Shown piece by piece: positions 7,783-15,784 of a DNA stretch of 32,509 nucleotides. The position numbers were made by a program, and so were the translations under genes. Origin of the DNA: Candidatus Kapaibacterium sp. (GTDB lineage: Bacteria > Bacteroidota > Ignavibacteria > Kapaibacteriales > UBA2268). Location: contig JAQUZU010000005.1 of assembly GCA_028691175.1 (NCBI GenBank), positions 1-32,509 on the forward strand. The letters are read 5' to 3'. How positions within the stretch are numbered: position 1 is the stretch's first letter; each line of letters begins with the position of its first letter. The notes under the pieces were generated by a model. That model had not been told where the DNA came from, searched no databases, and saw nothing but the letters and a program-made list of their open reading frames with translations.

Positions 7783-9549
7783 TTAAGCAATATTTTCGCT
7801 TTCCTGCGTTTTCCGGAAAATCACGCTGAAAGTAGTCCCCTGCGGCGACGAATCAACTTCAATTTTGCCGTCGTGTTTTTCTACAATTCCTTTCACGATG
7901 TAAAGTCCCAAGCCGCTACCTTCGCCTTTCGGCTTCGTGGTATAGAACGCATCGAAAATTCTCTTCCTTACGTCTTCCGGAATGCCCGGTCCGGTATCTC
8001 CGATTTTAACGGCGAATTTATCACCCATATCAACGATTGAAAGCGTCAGCGTACCGGAATAATTCATCGCTTGAATTGCATTATGCACGAGGTTTGTCCA
8101 GACCTGGTTCATCTCGTCCGGATTGCATTTGAATATCGGTCTGAAGTCGTAATTTTTCACTACGGTTACACCGCGTTTAAGCAAATTGTGATATATAGTA
8201 AGCATCATACCGAGGCTGTCGCAAATATCAAAATCCATCCGCTCGTGCTGATTGCTCAGATAGGTATAAGTTTTCAGCGATTTAACGAGTTTGGAAGCCT
8301 TGCCGGTAGCAACATCTATATTTAATGCATTATTGAACAGAGCACAAACCTTATACCCGATTTCTATAATTATTTTGGCGTAAGGCGACTTTAACAAGCC
8401 GGCAAATTCTTCTATATCGCCGCAAATGCTCATTTCGACAAACATTTCCGCATACATGTCCGCATTTTCGATTCCCATATCTTCCATTTCGCTTGTCAGT
8501 TTGCGTCTGTATTTGCGTTCATCGGCAGTAGACATCATTCCGCCATCGTAGCCCGCACGGACTAGCAGCAAATGTAATGCATGTTTATTCTCCGGCGTCA
8601 TATTATTAAAATCCTTCGGCAGTGTATCCAGCAGTTGCTTCAGCGTATCGCGAATAATCTTAATCGATGAATTTATCGCTCCGAGCGGCGTGTTGAGTTC
8701 ATGTGCCACTACCGAAACAAGCTGTCCGAGTGCCGCCATTTTCTCGGACTCTACAATCTGGTCTTGCGCTTTTTTCAGAGTGCCGAGCGTCTGCTCAAGC
8801 ACGTCGTTTTGGCGTGTAAGTTTGCTCACCGCCTTGTCGCGTTCGGTTTCGCGCATATACGTCGCATTCACCAAGATATTAAACGCCTCGTACAAATCGC
8901 CGATTTCGTCGCGGCCGACACGCTCGACATGCACCGAATAATCAGCGTCTTCTGTTATTTTTTTCGCAATCGCAGTCAATTTCATAATCGGATTTGATAC
9001 CGGTTTTTGGAACAAAAACGCAAATCCGAGTGCGAGCAACAGCACAACCACCGAGATACCGAGAATTTGAAGCGTCAGGCTTGCCACGGCGTCGTGGAGC
9101 GGCTTTCGAGAAATTGCAAGTTGGAGAGTACCGAGCACCTCGCCGCCGTAAATAACCCGGCAGTACGCACTGATATTTTCGCCGTCATCAATTGTTTCGT
9201 TCTGTTTCGGGATACTCGTAGGTTCGCGGAAATTCGTTTTTTTCTTCACATACTTCGCGAACACAGTGCCGTTATTTCTATAAACGACTCCGGCAACGAG
9301 ATTATCCACGCGGTCAATTTTCGTCAATGTGCGATAAACATCGTCGTTCAGGTCAAATGTCATCTGCACAGCGACATATTCCGCAATAAGCCCGGCATTA
9401 ACCATCGCATTATCGCGGATATTTTTTTCGAGCACGCGAGTCATGGCAGTCATAATCACGGTATAGCCGACAGTCAACGTAATCACCGCCACCACCATGA
9501 TTATTAAAATCATTTTATTTTTTATCTTGAGGTCTTTAAATTTTAACAT
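7783..9549 (-). CDS. Membrane-bound sensor histidine kinase with HAMP domain
   Basis: Two-component sensor kinase. Residues below count from an upstream in-frame ATG at 9573; I prefer the start at 9549 (its ninth codon), which has GGGAAG just upstream, whereas 9573 has no ribosome binding site. Order: membrane segment about 21-43, an extracytoplasmic sensor domain of about 115 residues (50-165), second membrane segment about 166-189, HAMP about 190-243, a coiled coil, H-box with phospho-acceptor His291 (AHELNTPLGAI), N-box (NLVHNAIQAM, about 494-503), G1 (DTGPG, 526-530) and G2 (GEGSGLGL, 550-557). His291 to the N-box Asn spans about 207 residues, far more than the usual 100-120. No response regulator is adjacent, so the partner and signal are unknown. 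The convergent or downstream sequence shows no terminator. Confidence 0.92.
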   Translation of the reverse strand: MLKFKDLKIKNKMILIIMVVAVITLTVGYTVIMTAMTRVLEKNIRDNAMVNAGLIAEYVAVQMTFDLNDDVYRTLTKIDRVDNLVAGVVYRNNGTVFAKYVKKKTNFREPTSIPKQNETIDDGENISAYCRVIYGGEVLGTLQLAISRKPLHDAVASLTLQILGISVVVLLLALGFAFLFQKPVSNPIMKLTAIAKKITEDADYSVHVERVGRDEIGDLYEAFNILVNATYMRETERDKAVSKLTRQNDVLEQTLGTLKKAQDQIVESEKMAALGQLVSVVAHELNTPLGAINSSIKIIRDTLKQLLDTLPKDFNNMTPENKHALHLLLVRAGYDGGMMSTADERKYRRKLTSEMEDMGIENADMYAEMFVEMSICGDIEEFAGLLKSPYAKIIIEIGYKVCALFNNALNIDVATGKASKLVKSLKTYTYLSNQHERMDFDICDSLGMMLTIYHNLLKRGVTVVKNYDFRPIFKCNPDEMNQVWTNLVHNAIQAMNYSGTLTLSIVDMGDKFAVKIGDTGPGIPEDVRKRIFDAFYTTKPKGEGSGLGLYIVKGIVEKHDGKIEVDSSPQGTTFSVIFRKTQESENIA

Positions 9550-9696
9550 TGTCTTCCCGTGCAATACTCCCATAATTTATCTTTAACGAACGAATAAAGA
9601 AATAATTGCTAAATTTGCATTTTTTTTCATATTTATAGCGTTTTGCCCGCAAATTTTCATTTTTATTGTAACTAATACATAATTAATAAAATTTTC

Positions 9697-9727
9697 TTTG
9701 GTTACGTGCAAAAAAAGTGTTAATTTG
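9697..9727 (+). promoter_or_regulatory. Predicted Bacteroidota-type promoter of rpsA
   Basis: TTTG (9697-9700), 19-nt spacer, TTAATTTG (9720-9727), which matches TAnnTTTG except for one base. It leaves a leader of about 90 nt before rpsA, with GGAG about 12 nt upstream of the ATG. Confidence 0.42.
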
Positions 9728-9826
9728 CATAGCTACAATTGTACAGTAATTCAACATGGCTTGATGACGGTATATGAATTAACTGTTTTTTTTCACAATC
9801 AAATTTTTTTTTGGAGTAATTAACAA

Positions 9827-11725
9827 ATGAACGAAGACGCTCAAAAAGTAGGCGAAGCCGCTCCGGCAAACGGCAAAACCCCGATGGACAACATTCAGCC
9901 GGCAAGACCTAAGAACGATTTCTCTCTCGACAAGATCACTCAGATCTTAGAGAGCGGTTTTGAAAGTTTAGACCTCGATGACAGTGCATTTAAAGCATTG
10001 ACAGAAAAAAGCATCACAAGTATCAAAGAAGACGAACTCGTATCCGGTAAGATCGTATACATTACCAAAGACGAAGTTCACGTAGACATAGGATTCAAAT
10101 CTGTAGGTATTGTCCCCAGAGCTGAATTATTAAACGCCGAAACTCTTGCAGTAGGCGACAAAATTGACGTATTTATTGAAAAAATCGAGGATGTAAACGG
10201 TAAATTACTCCTTTCTCGCCGTAGAGCAGACTTTATGCGCATTTGGGAAGACATTCTCAAATTATACGAAGAGCAAAAAATCGTTCCGGTTCGCATTCTT
10301 CGCCGTATCAAAGGCGGTATGGTCGTAGATTTGCTCGGTATCGAAGCATTCTTGCCGGGTAGCCAAATCGACGTTCGTCCGGTTCGCGATTTCGATGCAT
10401 GGGTAAATAAAGTTATTGACGTTCGCGTCGTAAAAGTAAATCACCCGAGCGAAAACGTGGTTGTAAGCCATAAAGTTCTTCTCGAAGAGCAACTCAGCGA
10501 ACAGCGTAGCGCAATCATCGACAAACTCGAAAAAGGTCTTGTACTCGAAGGTACAGTTAAAGCAATCTCCGACTTTGGCGTATTCGTTGACCTCGGCGGC
10601 ATTGACGGTCTCGTTCACATTACAGATCTTTCTTGGGGCAGAGTTACTCACCCGAGCGAAATCGTTAAACTCGACCAAATCGTTAAAGTTGTTATTCTGG
10701 ACTTCGATACAGACAAGAAGAGAATCTCTCTCGGCATGAAACAACTTACTCCACACCCATGGGATACCATCGGCGAGAAGTACGAAAAAGGCATCAAAGT
10801 TACCGGTAAGGTTGTCAGCCTGACTGACTACGGTGCTTTTATCGAAATCGAAAAAGGTATCGAGGGCTTAATCCACATCTCGGAAATGAGCTGGACTCAG
10901 CATGTTAAACATCCGTCTCAGATCGTTTCCATGGGACAAATGATTGAAGCAATCATCCTCAATATCGATAAAGAAAACAAAAAACTCGCTCTCGGCATGA
11001 AGCAACTTGAACCGGATCCATGGGAAGACCTTATGGTTAAATATCCGGAAGGTTCGCAACACCAAGGCGTAGTACGTAACTTAACCAACTTCGGCGTATT
11101 CGTTGAATTAGAGCCGGGCGTTGACGGTCTCGTTCATATCTCTGATTTGAGCTGGACAAAGAAAATCCGCCACCCGGGCGAATTCCTCAAAAAAGGCGAA
11201 TCTTTGGACGTAGTAGTTCTGAGTATCGATCCGTCTCAGCGCCGCATTGCTTTAGGCCACAAGCAAATCAACGAAAATCCTTGGGACTTCTTCGAGGGTA
11301 AATATCAAGTTGGTGCAGAAACTGAAGCAAAAGTAGAAAGAATTATCGAAAAAGGCGTTATCGTTGAATTGCCGGACGGCGTTGACGGTTTTGTTCCTGT
11401 ATCGCAACTTTCTTTCGCACCGGTTAAAAACATCAGCGAATACTTCAAACTCGGCGACGTTCTGCCGCTCAAAGTTGTTGAATTCGACAAAGATGCAAAG
11501 AAAATCGTTCTCTCAGTTGTAGAATGCCTCCGCGGAAAAGAAAAAGAAACCATCGATGCCTATAACATGGCTCACCCGGTTCCGAATTCCGACAAAGCTG
11601 CATTCGATCCGAATCTCGATCTCCCGATCGAAGAGGATACTGACTACGAATTAACCGAATACACTAAATCACCGTATGAAAAAGCACAAGAAGAAGCTGC
11701 TACTGAAGCAACTCCGGCTGAATAA
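9827..11725 (+). CDS. rpsA: 30S ribosomal protein S1
   Basis: RNA-binding ribosomal protein that brings mRNA to the 30S subunit. At 632 aa it is somewhat longer than E. coli S1 (557 aa). Six S1 OB-fold repeats are visible, roughly at residues 71-135, 150-217, 238-306, 323-393, 410-480 and 497-565. The central repeats carry the standard G.F.vF.d.. ..GLVHIS.LSW pattern (for example DFGVFVDLGGIDGLVHITDL). Repeats 1 and 2 are more divergent, as is usual for the ribosome-docking domains. An N-terminal extension of about 70 residues and an acidic, Glu/Ala-rich C-terminal tail (about 590-632) account for the extra length. It has its own promoter and terminator. Confidence 0.96.
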   Translation: MNEDAQKVGEAAPANGKTPMDNIQPARPKNDFSLDKITQILESGFESLDLDDSAFKALTEKSITSIKEDELVSGKIVYITKDEVHVDIGFKSVGIVPRAELLNAETLAVGDKIDVFIEKIEDVNGKLLLSRRRADFMRIWEDILKLYEEQKIVPVRILRRIKGGMVVDLLGIEAFLPGSQIDVRPVRDFDAWVNKVIDVRVVKVNHPSENVVVSHKVLLEEQLSEQRSAIIDKLEKGLVLEGTVKAISDFGVFVDLGGIDGLVHITDLSWGRVTHPSEIVKLDQIVKVVILDFDTDKKRISLGMKQLTPHPWDTIGEKYEKGIKVTGKVVSLTDYGAFIEIEKGIEGLIHISEMSWTQHVKHPSQIVSMGQMIEAIILNIDKENKKLALGMKQLEPDPWEDLMVKYPEGSQHQGVVRNLTNFGVFVELEPGVDGLVHISDLSWTKKIRHPGEFLKKGESLDVVVLSIDPSQRRIALGHKQINENPWDFFEGKYQVGAETEAKVERIIEKGVIVELPDGVDGFVPVSQLSFAPVKNISEYFKLGDVLPLKVVEFDKDAKKIVLSVVECLRGKEKETIDAYNMAHPVPNSDKAAFDPNLDLPIEEDTDYELTEYTKSPYEKAQEEAATEATPAE

Positions 11726-11753
11726 TTAAGTGATTTAAAAGATTAAATCTTGA

Positions 11754-11781
11754 GGGCGGATCCGGTATCCGCCCTTTTTTT
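11754..11781 (+). terminator. Intrinsic terminator of rpsA
   Basis: Stem GGGCGGAT (11754-11761) / ATCCGCCC (11767-11774), loop of five bases, followed by seven T residues (11775-11781). Confidence 0.92.
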
Positions 11782-11792
11782 GTGCTTTAAGT

Positions 11793-11831
11793 AAAAAAAC
11801 AGATTCTCCACTGAAATGCGGGGAACCTGTT
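11793..11831 (-). terminator. Intrinsic terminator of the outer-membrane protein gene
   Basis: On the minus strand, AACAGGTTC.CC pairs with GG.GAATCTGTT (arms 11820-11831 and 11798-11809, one mismatch and one G-U pair), then a run of U (11793-11799). It faces the rpsA terminator across 12 bases. Confidence 0.78.
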
Positions 11832-11870
11832 TTTATATTTGCGGCAGCAACTACCGTTTATGCGACTGCA

Positions 11871-12545
11871 TTATTTGCAGGCTGCATCGCCGAAATAAAT
11901 TGCAAGCGAGAGCGTAAAATACGATTTCATTTCCTCGCCATCTTCGCGACCAATTAAGTTGACGTAATTATATTTGGCCTCTATATTCGCAAGGAAGAGA
12001 TAAAGATCTACGTCAAGTCCGGCACCGAAGCCCGCTCCCACACGATTGTAACTCGGGGATTCATCAAGGTTTAGCGGAGCCTGCACACCGGAATAATTTA
12101 CATTTACGGTATTTTTATTTATATTATACGAAAGTTCACCGGTCGCATACAGCCCGATTGCAGATCTGAGCAGATAATAATTGATGCCGGCAGAAATCGG
12201 AATAATATCCTGAACAGTCTCAAGAGTGACAATTTTTTCGCCGGTGTTCGGATTAGTCACATCGATACATGACTCGGGAAATCTGTTCCACGCAATACCG
12301 CCATGCAGCATCACGCCGCTTGACAGCGGAATTCGCGCTTTTGCGCCGATATGATAGCCGGTTTTCGCACCATTTCTAAACATGTTTCCGAGCTCGCCCA
12401 AAGACGAAATATTATCGGTATTGTAAACGTTGTTCATTTCATCATTCGGAGTGGAAAGTCCGCCGAAAAGCCCGATGCCCATTCCGGCCTGTGCAGGCAT
12501 TGCAAGCCCGACAATAGCGGCAATTAAAGTAAGAAATTTTTTCAT
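11871..12545 (-). CDS. Outer-membrane beta-barrel protein
   Basis: A 224-residue secreted protein with a clear signal peptide (MKKFLTLIAAIVGLAMPAQA, cleavage after residue 20). The mature part starts GMGIGLFGGLSTP and consists of alternating amphipathic strands with aromatic ends (for example YHIGAKARIPL, AIGLYATGELSYNI, VGAGFGAGLDVDLYLF, SYFTLSLAIYFG), as in the small 8-stranded OmpX/OmpA-like barrels (OMP beta-barrel family). The last strand is followed by DAACK instead of ending in an aromatic residue. Function unknown: adhesin, porin-like or structural are all possible. It is divergent from sufU, with a 16-bp perfect palindrome between them. Confidence 0.82.
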   Translation of the reverse strand: MKKFLTLIAAIVGLAMPAQAGMGIGLFGGLSTPNDEMNNVYNTDNISSLGELGNMFRNGAKTGYHIGAKARIPLSSGVMLHGGIAWNRFPESCIDVTNPNTGEKIVTLETVQDIIPISAGINYYLLRSAIGLYATGELSYNINKNTVNVNYSGVQAPLNLDESPSYNRVGAGFGAGLDVDLYLFLANIEAKYNYVNLIGREDGEEMKSYFTLSLAIYFGDAACK

Positions 12546-12602
12546 TTAAGGTCTCCAAGTTAATTTTCAAAAAAGTATTTTAAATTTATAATATTTTGAC
12601 GT

Positions 12603-12618
12603 CTATAAACGTTTATAG
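12603..12618. promoter_or_regulatory. 16-bp perfect palindrome, candidate operator
   Basis: CTATAAACGTTTATAG is fully self-complementary. It lies 57 nt upstream of the outer-membrane protein start and 48 nt upstream of the sufU start, so a dimeric regulator bound here could control both divergent units. The regulator is not identifiable. Confidence 0.4.
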
Positions 12619-12666
12619 TTACTAAATATTTTTATTTAAAAGATTTAAAAAATTGTACGATATATT

Positions 12667-13125
12667 ATGGATAATGAACTAAACGAGCTATACCAGCAGG
12701 TAATACTCGACCACAACAAAAACCCGCGCAATTTCGGCACGCTCGACCATTGCACACACGAGGCCGAGGGTTTCAATCCGCTATGTGGCGATAAATTCGA
12801 CGTGCAAATGGAAATCGACGGCAACGTAATCAAAAAAATAATGTTCAATGGTTCCGGCTGTGCAATCTCGAAGGCATCAGCCTCGATTATGACCACAATA
12901 ATTGAGGGAAAAACGGTCGAAGAAGCAGAAAAATATTTTGAAATTTTCCATGACCTGATTACTTCCGCGCCGGACGCAGAAATCGACGAAGATGCACTCG
13001 GAAAAATTGCCGTTCTCGCCGGAGTACGTGAATATCCGAGCCGGATTAAATGCGCAAACCTCGCTTGGCACACTATGCATAATGCAATCATAGAAAATCA
13101 TGACACAATTACTACGGATAAATAA
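12667..13125 (+). CDS. sufU: SufU-type Fe-S assembly / sulfur-transfer protein
   Basis: Zinc-dependent sulfurtransferase/scaffold that accepts sulfur from the cysteine desulfurase SufS for Fe-S cluster building. The 152-aa protein has Cys40-Gly-Asp42, Cys65 and Cys129, matching B. subtilis SufU Cys41, Asp43, Cys66 and Cys128. The 64-residue gap between the second and third Cys is about 20 longer than in IscU (43), which is the SufU-specific insertion, so it is SufU rather than IscU/NifU. Its stop is followed after one base by the sufT start, so the two are translationally coupled. sufBCDS are not in the window. Confidence 0.92.
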   Translation: MDNELNELYQQVILDHNKNPRNFGTLDHCTHEAEGFNPLCGDKFDVQMEIDGNVIKKIMFNGSGCAISKASASIMTTIIEGKTVEEAEKYFEIFHDLITSAPDAEIDEDALGKIAVLAGVREYPSRIKCANLAWHTMHNAIIENHDTITTDK

Positions 13126-13126
13126 A

Positions 13127-13438
13127 ATGACGAACGAAGAACTTAAAGCAAAAATCATTGAGGGTATAAAAACCGTATTCGATCCGGAAATTCCGATTAA
13201 CGTCTGGGATTTAGGATTAATTTACGAACTAACGGTTACAGACGGCGGAAAAGTTAAAGTGCTGATGACGCTCACCGCGCCTAATTGTCCGGAGGCAGAA
13301 AGGCTTCCGCAGGAAGTGCTTGACCGAATAAAAGAAATTCCCGAGGTTGCACAGGCGGAACTAGAAATCACTTTCGAACCGGCATGGGACTTGCGGCGCC
13401 TATCGGACGACGCAAAACTTATGTTCGAATTGATATAA
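13127..13438 (+). CDS. sufT: SufT-like DUF59 (MIP18-family) Fe-S assembly protein
   Basis: Small protein (103 aa) of the MIP18/DUF59 family, which helps mature Fe-S proteins. Seen: FDPEIPINVWDLGLIYEL (about 19-36), the family signature, and the conserved Cys in LTAPNCPEAE (about 47-56). I start it at 13127, one base after the sufU stop, which gives the family's usual length. An in-frame ATG at 13100 would add nine residues inside sufU and is less likely. No obvious terminator follows; the 130 nt before the next gene contain only weak inverted repeats. Confidence 0.9.
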   Translation: MTNEELKAKIIEGIKTVFDPEIPINVWDLGLIYELTVTDGGKVKVLMTLTAPNCPEAERLPQEVLDRIKEIPEVAQAELEITFEPAWDLRRLSDDAKLMFELI

Positions 13439-13568
13439 ACGCCGATTTATTATTTGCGGCATCACGGCATTATATTTATCGTCCGACACCTCGAAATCGG
13501 GAAAATTGGCACGAAATTAGTTGTAAATTTATAGTGATTAAGGTTTATAATCAATAAAGGAATACATA

Positions 13569-15551
13569 ATGCAAAAAAATTCCCGTATATATAATGTAGT
13601 GATTCTAGCATTGCTTGCCACATTCGGCATTCAATCGTGCAGCATGCCGGATTTAATCGTTCCGGAAAAAAACGCGCCAAAAGAATACCGTGCATACAAA
13701 GGCGACAGCGTCGAAATCCGCTGGAATTATCTGAATGCCGACCGCGTTTACATTGACGGATACGACGGAATGTATAACACGAGCGACTATATTCGCGTTT
13801 ATGCCGACAAATCCAAAGATATCGTCATCCGCGCATATCAGGGAAATGTCGATTCGTTAATCGAACGCAGAAGCATTATCGTCGGGCAAGAAACCGATGA
13901 AATTGCCGGCACAAACGACGCAACCGAAACTCCTGCAGAGGAACTGCAAAACGTTGCTCCGACTCCAAGCGTTACCGAACCGGAAAACATCTCTTCCCCG
14001 CAGCGCGGACCGCTCCGCGAGGAAGTTTTCTATGGCGAAGTCCGCACCGGACAAAGCGAATATTTCCGCGGCGTGAAGCGCGATGGCGGGTTTAATCCGA
14101 CTACTCTGCGCGTAACGCGAGTTACTCCCGAAGCCACCGTAAATGGCTATAAATTATATATGCGTGCATTATTGCTCGACGAGCACGGCAATTTTGTAGC
14201 TCGCGAACCGGACAACACGAACTATCATTTTAATCTTGATTACGGCTATAACGACAAAAAAGTCAGCCACGTTACGGACAAAGTTTACGAACTCGTCTCC
14301 GACGACGGTCGTGGCTGCGACTACACTTTTTTAGTCGATAATTCCCTTGCCGCCACCGAAAACGATAAAATCATGCAGGCAGTCCGCGAATTTGCGGGGC
14401 GATTGTCGCAGCAGGACAGAATGTCGCTCGCAGGATTTAACTCCGGCACGGAAAAAATGTTCGACATGATGTCGCCGGAATACGCTATTTCCGAACTGCG
14501 TTCGCTTTCGATGCCGAAGTCGCGCGGGCTGAATGCACTATATAAAGTTGCATATAAATCCGCAAAAGACGCAAAATCGACACACAACGAGCAAGCAATC
14601 GTAATAGTAACTCACTATAACGACAATGCATCCATTATATATTCAGCCAACGATTTGATAAAAATAGCCAATCAGAAACAAATTCCGGTCTATATTGTTG
14701 CGGTCGGCGATGCTCTGAAGACGTATTTTCTGAACTATATCTGCAATCGCACGGGCGGAAAATTCTATCATATTTTCAGTGATGAAACCGATAAAATCAA
14801 CGACATCTTGGCTGAAATTGCTTTTGGAATCAAGAACTATTACCTGATAGAATTCCCAAATATTACTGCACGCGAGTCCGTCGCAGATCAGCTTCGCGGC
14901 ACCCTTAAACTCAATGTTTCAAATACTCAGCTTGCCGACGCAGTAGACATATTTCCGCAGCCGATTGCCGAATATTTCCAGTATCAGGCACTTTCGCTGT
15001 TTGATTTCCGCTCGATCGAACTTTTGCCGGAATACCGTGCTTTGCTCGATTCGTTCGCAGTCGTTTTGCTGGATAATCCGCAATACAATGTTGCGTTGAT
15101 TGGTCATACTTCAGACGAAGGCAGCCCGGAATATATGTTCGCACTTTCGCTCGACCGTGCGAATGCGGTAAAAGACTATTTGATTGCCGCAGGCGTTCCG
15201 GCGAAACAAATCACGGTAAAATCTTTCGGCTATCGCAAACCGCTTTACTTCGGCATGATGATGGAACCATGGCAGGAGCGCATGAATCGCCGGGTAGAGG
15301 TTCGCTGGCTCGAGCCGGATCGTTTCCCGATGGAAATCGCTGTTGAAACAGCCGACACCGAAACCGAAGCAGGCAAACTCGAGCAGACATGGCAGAAACG
15401 CGGATACAAAGCATTCTATGAACGTATCATCGAAGCAGGCGAAGCAAAATATCAGATTAAACTCTGGGGATACCGCTCCCGCGAAGACGCCGAACGCGAT
15501 ATTCAGACAATTGAAGCAAAATACAAAGGCATTCATTGCGAAATTGAATAA
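13569..15551 (+). CDS. Lipoprotein with VWA-like, OmpA C-terminal and SPOR-like modules
   Basis: A 660-residue envelope protein. A signal peptide with a lipobox-like end (FGIQS, Cys24) predicts a lipid-anchored protein. An N-terminal beta-rich domain (about 30-105) is followed by a Pro/Glu linker (110-150) and a second beta domain (150-245). Residues about 250-425 resemble a von Willebrand A fold (CDYTFLVDNSL; repeated VIVTHYND; PVYIVAVG), but the MIDAS motif DxSxS reads DNSLA, so metal binding may be lost. Residues 472-580 are an OmpA C-terminal peptidoglycan-binding domain (GHTSDEGSPEY, LSLDRANAVKDYL, NRRVEV; Arg530 the likely DAP contact). Residues about 600-660 look like a SPOR repeat (GYKAFYE..., YQIKLWGYRSREDAERDI). 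It probably tethers the outer membrane to peptidoglycan. The single gene ends at its own terminator. Confidence 0.85.
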   Translation: MQKNSRIYNVVILALLATFGIQSCSMPDLIVPEKNAPKEYRAYKGDSVEIRWNYLNADRVYIDGYDGMYNTSDYIRVYADKSKDIVIRAYQGNVDSLIERRSIIVGQETDEIAGTNDATETPAEELQNVAPTPSVTEPENISSPQRGPLREEVFYGEVRTGQSEYFRGVKRDGGFNPTTLRVTRVTPEATVNGYKLYMRALLLDEHGNFVAREPDNTNYHFNLDYGYNDKKVSHVTDKVYELVSDDGRGCDYTFLVDNSLAATENDKIMQAVREFAGRLSQQDRMSLAGFNSGTEKMFDMMSPEYAISELRSLSMPKSRGLNALYKVAYKSAKDAKSTHNEQAIVIVTHYNDNASIIYSANDLIKIANQKQIPVYIVAVGDALKTYFLNYICNRTGGKFYHIFSDETDKINDILAEIAFGIKNYYLIEFPNITARESVADQLRGTLKLNVSNTQLADAVDIFPQPIAEYFQYQALSLFDFRSIELLPEYRALLDSFAVVLLDNPQYNVALIGHTSDEGSPEYMFALSLDRANAVKDYLIAAGVPAKQITVKSFGYRKPLYFGMMMEPWQERMNRRVEVRWLEPDRFPMEIAVETADTETEAGKLEQTWQKRGYKAFYERIIEAGEAKYQIKLWGYRSREDAERDIQTIEAKYKGIHCEIE

Positions 15552-15570
15552 TAACACATAAAAATCATCT

Positions 15571-15600
15571 AGGGCACATTAAATTTGTGCCCTTTTTTTT
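15571..15600 (+). terminator. Intrinsic terminator of the VWA-OmpA lipoprotein gene
   Basis: Stem AGGGCACA (15571-15578) / TGTGCCCT (15586-15593) followed by an eight-T tract (15593-15600). Confidence 0.92.
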
Positions 15601-15700
15601 AATATCCGGAAGTAAATCTCCGCACTGCACTATATTTTCCGGATTTGCCACTTAAATCAAAGTAATTCAATAACTTTTTTGAAAATATTGTGAAAAATGT

Positions 15701-15731
15701 TTTGTTTATTTCAACCCCTTTATTATATTTG
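15701..15731 (+). promoter_or_regulatory. Predicted Bacteroidota-type promoter of the cheB-like gene
   Basis: TTTG (15701-15704), 19-nt spacer, TATATTTG (15724-15731), exact matches to both elements. The start site would be near 15738, and AAAGGA stands just upstream of the ATG at 15785. Confidence 0.6.
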
Positions 15732-15784
15732 TAATTATAGTATTCTATAATTCATAGAAAAACAATGATCTGAAAAGGACAAAA

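Noticed and set aside
12877..13158. Minus-strand ORFs opposite sufU and sufT.
   Set aside because: They overlap strongly supported genes and have no family features or start signals. They are shadows.
13439..13568. Weak inverted repeats (GCCG..CGGC and CCGA..TCGG) after sufT, considered as a terminator.
   Set aside because: The stems are only four bases and no T tract follows.
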